Shown here: in pieces, positions 59,290 to 64,000 of the stretch
Layout of the letters: each line of letters begins with the position of its first letter
Position numbering within the stretch: the first letter of the stretch is position 1
NCBI RefSeq assembly: GCF_013267195.1
Contig: NZ_CP053941.1
Coordinates: forward strand, 1,550,001-1,614,000
Source: Halorubrum salinarum
GTDB lineage: Archaea > Halobacteriota > Halobacteria > Halobacteriales > Haloferacaceae
Reading direction: 5' to 3'
DNA: 64,000 nt
Program-made: the position numbers and the translations under genes
Notes under the pieces: model-generated
Told to the model about the DNA's origin: nothing
Database searches by the model: none
The model's input: only the letters and a program-made list of their open reading frames with translations

Positions 59290-61041
59290 CTACGTCGACC
59301 GTCGCGCGGCCAGCCCGAGCGCGCCCGCGAGGGCGACGAGCGCCGCCGCGACGCCGAAGCCGGGGGTGCTGTCGCTCGTGTCGCCGCCCCCTCCGTCCGC
59401 GCCGTCGCTGCCGTCCGCGTCGCCGCTCCCGTCGCCGCCGTCGCTGCTGTTGCCGTCGTCGCCGTCGGTGCCGTCTGAGCCGTCGCCGTCGCTCCCGTCC
59501 GCGCCGTCGGTGCCGTCGGCGTCCGGGAGCGTCAGGTCGGCGTCCGGCCGGAGTTCGAGGACGCCCTCCGGCGAGGGCGCGTGGGTTATCGTCACGCTCG
59601 TCCCGTCGCGCTCGACGCCGTAGGCGCCGGGGAAGTCGCTCTCCGGGCCGATCTCGTAGACGGTCCCGTCGGCGTACTCGGCTTCCCCGTGCGCGGTCAG
59701 CATCCGCACGTAGGCGTCGCGGAACGCCTCGGCGTCGTCGGCGGTCTGCCACTCGGTCGCCCAGACGTAGCCGTCGCGGTCGCCGTTCCGGTAGGGGTAC
59801 AGCTCGTCGTCGGCCCAGCCGTCCGTCACGGGGTGGGCGTAGTTGTACACCGCCCGCGACTCGAGCTGGGCCTCCGTGTCGAGGTGGATCTGGACGTTCT
59901 GTTGAACGGTCGCGTCGGGCGCTAACACGGCGTGCCGGTACTCCAAGCTCTGGTACCAGAACATGACGAACATCGACGCCTCGCCCGCGGTCTCCGCGCC
60001 GTCGACGCCCTGGTCCGGGTAGGTCTCCCACCCGCCGGTCGCGGCGTCCTCGAACGTGACGTTCCCCTCCTCGTAGCCGGGGTTGCGGTGGATGACCTCC
60101 GCCGTCGACGCCGGCGGGTCGTTCATCGTCTCGTTGACGGCCGCCCACCCGCCATCGTCGCGGAGTTCGCGGACGTACAGCGCGCCGTCCCCGTACGGCT
60201 GGAGGACGGTCTGGAGGATGCCGAAGTTGAAGTCGGCGCCGCCGCCCCCGCCGCCGTCGCTCTCGGGCGGCTCGGCGCAGGTCCAGTTGTCGGCGCAGCG
60301 GGCGGCGTACCGCTCCTCGACGTGGACCGCCTCCCCCTCGACGATCCCGTCGACCGCGAGGTCGCCGTCCTGGGTCGCGCCGACGTAGCGCGGGTCGGTG
60401 AGGTCGTGGTACTGGTCTTGCATCGCGTGGAGCAGCTCGTGCGCGAGCGTCGAGGGGTCGATGTCGGGCGACTCGCCGTCGGGGACGACGATGACGATCC
60501 GGTCCTGCGAGGGCGAGTAGAAGCCGGAGACCGCGCCGCCGAACACCGAGTCGATCTCGCTGTTGGCGTTCGTGTCGTCGCCGACGACGAACAGCGCCTC
60601 CCACACCTGGTCGTTCCAGCGGCGGAACGCCGCGGACCCGTTGCCGCTCGCGGTGTCGTTGACGTACTCGCTCCGAGTGACCGTCTCGACCGGCACGTCC
60701 TCCTTGAACGGGCGCTGCCGGACGTGCTCGACCCGGGCCATCGTGAGGTCGGTCAGCGCCGACAGCTGGGACTCGTTGAGCCCGTCCGTCTCCGCGAAGT
60801 CGACCGACTCCTCGTAGTGGGTCCCGTTCCAGCAGCCCACCAGGTCGGGGCCGTCGCCGGGGCCGCACTCGTCGGCGGACGCGGAGGGCGCTGCGCCCGG
60901 CGCCGTCGGCCCGGTGCCGGACGCGGCGGGGACCGCGCCGGCGTCGGGAGCGGCGGCGACGCCGGCGGTGAACGCGACACAGAGGACGGCGACCGCGGCG
61001 ACGGCGGCGGCCGCGGTCGAGAGGGTGAGAACCCGTCGCAT
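59290..61041 (-). CDS. Secreted HExxH surface protein (Hvo_1808-like), PGF-CTERM
   Basis: A 583-aa protein with an N-terminal signal (MRRVLTLSTAAAAVAAVAVL) and a C-terminal PGF-CTERM-type sorting tail, STPGFGVAAALVALAGALGL, followed by Arg residues. The mature domain has an HExxH motif, LAHELLHAMQDQYHDL, as in zinc metallopeptidases, and a later GEASMFVMFWYQSLEYRHAV. A Gly/Ser/Asp-rich linker precedes the tail, so archaeosortase would anchor it to lipid. It resembles the Hvo_1808 surface family. I chose the ATG at 61041 because it starts the signal peptide; the frame continues upstream by chance. Confidence 0.85.
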   Translation of the reverse strand: MRRVLTLSTAAAAVAAVAVLCVAFTAGVAAAPDAGAVPAASGTGPTAPGAAPSASADECGPGDGPDLVGCWNGTHYEESVDFAETDGLNESQLSALTDLTMARVEHVRQRPFKEDVPVETVTRSEYVNDTASGNGSAAFRRWNDQVWEALFVVGDDTNANSEIDSVFGGAVSGFYSPSQDRIVIVVPDGESPDIDPSTLAHELLHAMQDQYHDLTDPRYVGATQDGDLAVDGIVEGEAVHVEERYAARCADNWTCAEPPESDGGGGGGADFNFGILQTVLQPYGDGALYVRELRDDGGWAAVNETMNDPPASTAEVIHRNPGYEEGNVTFEDAATGGWETYPDQGVDGAETAGEASMFVMFWYQSLEYRHAVLAPDATVQQNVQIHLDTEAQLESRAVYNYAHPVTDGWADDELYPYRNGDRDGYVWATEWQTADDAEAFRDAYVRMLTAHGEAEYADGTVYEIGPESDFPGAYGVERDGTSVTITHAPSPEGVLELRPDADLTLPDADGTDGADGSDGDGSDGTDGDDGNSSDGGDGSGDADGSDGADGGGGDTSDSTPGFGVAAALVALAGALGLAARRST

Positions 61042-61224
61042 ACGAATCGTATCGGCCGCCCCGGTAAGTAGTTTGTCGGTTCCTTCGGCGCCGCGGCCGG
61101 CGGATTTTTCCGTCCGATCTGGCGGTCCGCGGACGCCCCGGCGCGGCGTTCCCGTCGTCGTCCGGGCAACCCGGGGGCCGCGAGCGGGACGACGGTTTTT
61201 GTCCGCCGCGCGGTAACCGGCGGT

Positions 61225-61803
61225 ATGGCGTTCGATCCGACAGCAACCGCGGTGGTCGTCGTGGACATGCAAAACGGGTTCTGTCACCCCGACGGGAGCC
61301 TCTACGCCGAGCCGAGCGAGGCCGCGATCGAGCCGGTGACGGCGCTCGTGGACCGCGCCCGCGAGGCCGGCGCGTCCGTCGTCTACACCCGCGACGTCCA
61401 CCCGCCCGAACAGTTCGACGAGACCCACTACTACGACGAGTTCGACCGGTGGGGCGAACACGTCGTCGAGGGGTCGTGGGACGCCGAACTCGTCGACGAC
61501 CTCGACGTGCGCGACGGGGACCACGTCGTCGAGAAGCACACCTACGACGCCTTCTACCGGACCGACCTGGAGGGGTACCTCGACGCGCACGGCGTCGACG
61601 ACCTACTGATCTGCGGCACGCTCGCGAACGTCTGCGTCCTCCACACCGCCGGCAGCGCCGGGCTCCGGGACTACCGCCCGGTCGTGGTCGAGGACGCGCT
61701 CGGGTACATCACCGAGGAGCACCGCGAGTACGCCGTCGACCACGCTGACTGGCTGTTCGGCGAGACGACGACCCGCGACGCGGTCGCGTTCGCGTCGGGG
61801 TAG
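61225..61803 (+). CDS. pncA: Nicotinamidase/isochorismatase family hydrolase
   Basis: A 192-aa cysteine hydrolase. The catalytic triad is Asp14 (VVVDMQNGF), Lys104 (VVEKHTYDAF) and Cys137 (LANVCVLHTA), with metal-site residues in RDVHP. It most likely converts nicotinamide to nicotinate, feeding PncB at 58015, but other isochorismatase-family amidases look similar. The ATG lies about 30 nt after a GTTTTTGTCC box. It is divergent from the secreted HExxH protein. Confidence 0.85.
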   Translation: MAFDPTATAVVVVDMQNGFCHPDGSLYAEPSEAAIEPVTALVDRAREAGASVVYTRDVHPPEQFDETHYYDEFDRWGEHVVEGSWDAELVDDLDVRDGDHVVEKHTYDAFYRTDLEGYLDAHGVDDLLICGTLANVCVLHTAGSAGLRDYRPVVVEDALGYITEEHREYAVDHADWLFGETTTRDAVAFASG

Positions 61804-61910
61804 CCGCGCGTCCCCGACCTCTACCGACGGCGAACGTTCCGGATTTCCGTAATTATCGCGCGCGGAAATCGGCGTGTAACGCTTTTCACCGCCGGCCGGA
61901 ACCGGGAGGT

Positions 61911-62471
61911 ATGGACATCTCTCGACGGGGCGTGCTCGGGGGCCTCGGCGCGGTCTGCGCGGTCGGCGCCGTCGGCTTCGCGGGCGCGGCGACGGTGACC
62001 GACGGCGCGGCGGTCGACGGCCTCGGCGGTATCGGCGGCGACGGCCCGGCGGCGACGGGCGACGGGACGGACGAGGAGACGGCGCCGCAGTCGGCCGCCG
62101 TCGACCCCGAGGCGCCGTTCGAGGCGCGGCTGACCGGCGACGACGGCACCGACGCGCTGCTGTTCGACGCGAGCGACCTCGACGTGGTCAAGGGCGTCTT
62201 CGCGAGGGACGGCGAGTTCCTCGTCCAGGTCGTGCTCTCCGGAGCGGGCGTCGACTCGTTCCGGAGCCGCCTCGACGGGGCCGGCGCGACCGACGACCCG
62301 GCCGCGTTCGTGGTGTCGATGACGCTCGACGGGACCGAGGTGCGCCGCGTCGAACTCGACCGGGAGACGGTCGACGCGCTCACGGGCTCCGAGTGGGGGG
62401 GCGTGCTGACGCTCCCGTTCGGGCAGGAGTCGGTCGCCCGGTCGGTGTACGACCGACTGGCCGACGACTGA
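61911..62471 (+). CDS. Tat-exported acidic protein
   Basis: A 186-aa protein with a Tat signal, MDISRRGVLGGLGAVCAV, then a low-complexity acidic stretch and a compact alpha/beta region (DALLFDASDLDVVKGVFA, FLVQVVLSGAGVDSF, SMTLDGTEVRR). The Cys in the signal is not in a full lipobox. The compact part faintly resembles the SecD-type P1 fold, which I treat as speculation. The function is unknown. An 8-bp inverted repeat (GATTTCCG/CGGAAATC) lies upstream at about 61843-61871. Confidence 0.65.
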   Translation: MDISRRGVLGGLGAVCAVGAVGFAGAATVTDGAAVDGLGGIGGDGPAATGDGTDEETAPQSAAVDPEAPFEARLTGDDGTDALLFDASDLDVVKGVFARDGEFLVQVVLSGAGVDSFRSRLDGAGATDDPAAFVVSMTLDGTEVRRVELDRETVDALTGSEWGGVLTLPFGQESVARSVYDRLADD

Positions 62472-62569
62472 CCAGTCAGGTTCGGCGCGGTCGCGACCGC
62501 GCCGCGATCCGCCGCTCGCCGACGGTTCCGGTGGGGTAGCGTTTTGTCGCTCGCCCCCGTGTTCCCGCC

Positions 62570-62701
62570 GTGAGCGACGACCCGGCGAACGACGGCGGCC
62601 GCCCGTGTCCGGTCTGCGAGACGCCGATGTACCACCGACACTGTAAGTACGTCTGTCCGGCTCACGGCGTCGTCTACGACTGTAGTGACACCTTCTACTG
62701 A
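62570..62701 (+). CDS. 43-aa zinc-finger protein (HVO_2523-like)
   Basis: A 43-aa protein starting with GTG. It has four cysteines and three histidines as RPCPVCETPMYHRHCKYVCP, then AHGVVYDCSDTFY. CPVC with CKYVC probably form one zinc site. It is very like the haloarchaeal HVO_2523 zinc-finger family, and sits, as there, just before the phytoene synthase gene. A GTTTTGTCGC box precedes the GTG by about 28 nt. Confidence 0.75.
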   Translation: MSDDPANDGGRPCPVCETPMYHRHCKYVCPAHGVVYDCSDTFY

Positions 62702-62860
62702 CCCGACGTGCGATTCGCTCGCCGCCTCGGTCGGCGGACGCGACGGGGACGCTCGGGATCCAAACTGTGTCGTGCGAACTGTTATGTTCTTGGAGGCCGA
62801 CTTTTCTGCTATGATGGGCGACCCGTACGCGACCCTCCTTGCCGACCGCTCGGGGTCAGC

Positions 62861-63826
62861 ATGGTAGAGCAAACACAGGTTGCCCGGAGCAAGCGGATCC
62901 AGCGCCGCACCGGGAAGACGTTCCACGTCGCCACCCGGCTGCTGCCCCAGCGGATCCGCCACCCGACGTACGTGCTGTACGGGTTCTTCCGCATCGCCGA
63001 CGAGGTCGTCGACGCCGAGGACACCGGACCGCCAGCCGAACAGCGGGCCGAACTCGACCGCCTCCGAGCGGCCGCGCTCGGCGAGGAGCCGACCGACGAC
63101 CCCGTGTTGGAGGCGTTCGCCGAGGTGGTCGAGCGCAACGACATCCCCGACGAGGACGTCCACTCGTTCGTGGACGCGATGGAGAGCGACATCGACACCG
63201 ACCGCTACGAGACGTACGCCGACCTGGAGGCGTACATGGACGGCTCCGCCGCCGCCGTCGGCCGGATGATGACGGCGATCATGGACCTCGACCCGGAGGA
63301 GGAGGCCGAGGCGCTCCCGCACGCGACGAAGCTCGGGGAGGCGTTCCAGATGACGAACTTCCTCCGCGACGTCCGCGAGGACGTGGTCGAGCGCGACCGC
63401 ATCTACCTCCCCTTAGAGACCCTCCGCCGCCACGGCGTGAGCGAGGACCAGATCCTCGACCTGGAGTTCGACGAGGACGTCGCGGCCGCGATCCGTGAGG
63501 AGATGGCCCGCACCGAGCGGCTCTACGAGGAGGGCGTCGCGGGGATCAAGTACCTCCCCGAGGACTGCCAGCTGGCGGTGCTGCTCGCGGCGGTGCTGTA
63601 CGTCGACCACCACCGGCTCATCCGGAACCGCGGCTACGACACCGTCTCGGCCACTCCGGAGCTGTCGCTCACCCGGAAGCTGTCGCTGCTCGTCCGCACG
63701 CGCTGGAAGTGGCAGTGGAACCGCGACCCGGAGGCGGTGTTCTACGACATGTGTACCGACTTCGACCCCGCCCGCGAGTCCCACGGACACGGTCCCCACG
63801 GGACGGGCGTCCCGCAGACGGACTGA
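62861..63826 (+). CDS. crtB: Phytoene synthase CrtB
   Basis: A 321-aa enzyme that joins two geranylgeranyl diphosphates to form phytoene, the first step toward bacterioruberin. The two Asp-rich motifs are IADEVVDAED (about residue 46) and NFLRDVREDVVERDRIYLP (about residue 170). MVEQTQVARSKRIQRR is the N-terminus from the ATG at 62861. The leader is long for this genome: a GTTATG box near 62780 predicts about 55 nt before the ATG. crtI and other carotenoid genes are not in view. Confidence 0.92.
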   Translation: MVEQTQVARSKRIQRRTGKTFHVATRLLPQRIRHPTYVLYGFFRIADEVVDAEDTGPPAEQRAELDRLRAAALGEEPTDDPVLEAFAEVVERNDIPDEDVHSFVDAMESDIDTDRYETYADLEAYMDGSAAAVGRMMTAIMDLDPEEEAEALPHATKLGEAFQMTNFLRDVREDVVERDRIYLPLETLRRHGVSEDQILDLEFDEDVAAAIREEMARTERLYEEGVAGIKYLPEDCQLAVLLAAVLYVDHHRLIRNRGYDTVSATPELSLTRKLSLLVRTRWKWQWNRDPEAVFYDMCTDFDPARESHGHGPHGTGVPQTD

Positions 63827-63835
63827 GCGGCCCGC

Positions 63836-64000
63836 ATGGACCGCTCCCGGTTCGTCTCGCTCGCGTTCGCCGCGTTCGGCCTCGTGTTCGTCTCCTTCCT
63901 CCTCCGCGGGACGACGCGGCTGGTCGCGCCCTACGAGGTCGCGGTCGCGGTGTCGGCCTCGGTCCTCTTCGCGGCGGCCGCGCTCCTGGCCGTCCTCCTC
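63836..64000 (+). CDS. Membrane protein, 3' end outside window
   Basis: The first 55 codons of a gene starting MDRSRFVSLAFAAFGLVF, 9 nt after the crtB stop. Two hydrophobic segments are visible (about residues 6-22 and 34-55). It continues past the window edge. It is likely co-transcribed with crtB. The family cannot be told from this part. Confidence 0.65.
   Translation, partial: MDRSRFVSLAFAAFGLVFVSFLLRGTTRLVAPYEVAVAVSASVLFAAAALLAVLL

Noticed and set aside
58547-61246. An 899-codon minus-strand frame across pncB and the secreted protein
   Set aside because: It is out of frame with both real genes and is composed largely of Arg, Gly and Pro repeats.
62685-62867. 60-codon ORF covering the crtB leader
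   Set aside because: It overlaps the TATA-like box and leader of crtB and the end of the zinc-finger gene; the peptide has no conserved feature.

Overview
The window is a stretch of chromosome from an extremely halophilic archaeon, most like Halorubrum or a close relative. This rests on high GC, very acidic proteins, mostly leaderless genes with a TATA-like box about 25-30 nt before the start codon, an archaellum (arl) operon, haloarchaeal propionyl-CoA carboxylase genes including the small PccX subunit, P0/P1 ribosomal stalk proteins, a Hef nuclease and an archaeal RNase P RNA. Assignments come from reading translations and motifs; no database search was run.

Layout. 1-1.3 kb: the end of an ABC-2 permease gene, then an array of partial copies of a tRNA 3' end next to tRNA-Val(UAC). 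1.3-7.7 kb: small membrane proteins and a complete CUT1 sugar ABC operon on the minus strand. 7.7-11.7 kb: an RFC small-subunit paralogue, a phospholipid decarboxylase, a DUF1508 protein and primase PriL. 11.7-14.3 kb: the minus-strand L1-L10-P1 ribosomal operon. 14.4-18.7 kb: pccB-pccX and pccA. 18.7-24.7 kb: a beta-keto acid cleavage enzyme, SWIM, TRAM and Tfx-type proteins, an acylase-like enzyme, an MBL hydrolase and a membrane molybdopterin protein. 24.7-36.6 kb: hef, an acyl-CoA ligase, the metY-metX operon, a RecJ-like protein, a wHTH/membrane-protein pair and a second molybdopterin oxidoreductase.

37-54.4 kb is a motility and chemotaxis island. It holds a HalX response regulator, a single-domain KaiC-like ATPase, a wHTH regulator, two tandem archaellins, a protein of unknown function, a large surface protein, cheY-cheC-cheD, and arlCE-F-G-H-I-J. 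Products of the last group build the archaellum motor; CheY/CheC/CheD adjust its switching and receptor adaptation. cheA, cheB, cheR, cheW and the prepilin peptidase are not in the window. 54.4-64 kb: an epimerase, htpX, RNase P RNA, an AMMECR1 protein, pncB and pncA for NAD salvage around a secreted HExxH protein, a small zinc finger and crtB for carotenoid synthesis.

The least explained content is non-coding. Two copies of a structured repeat (about 29.73-30.05 kb and 56.41-56.83 kb) have conserved blocks, a long stem with a compensatory base change, and lead-in repeats that in one copy carry TATA-like boxes. The tRNA-Val tail array uses a similar arm-loop-arm design. Several Arg-rich mini-ORFs fill gaps between operon genes with ATGA junctions.
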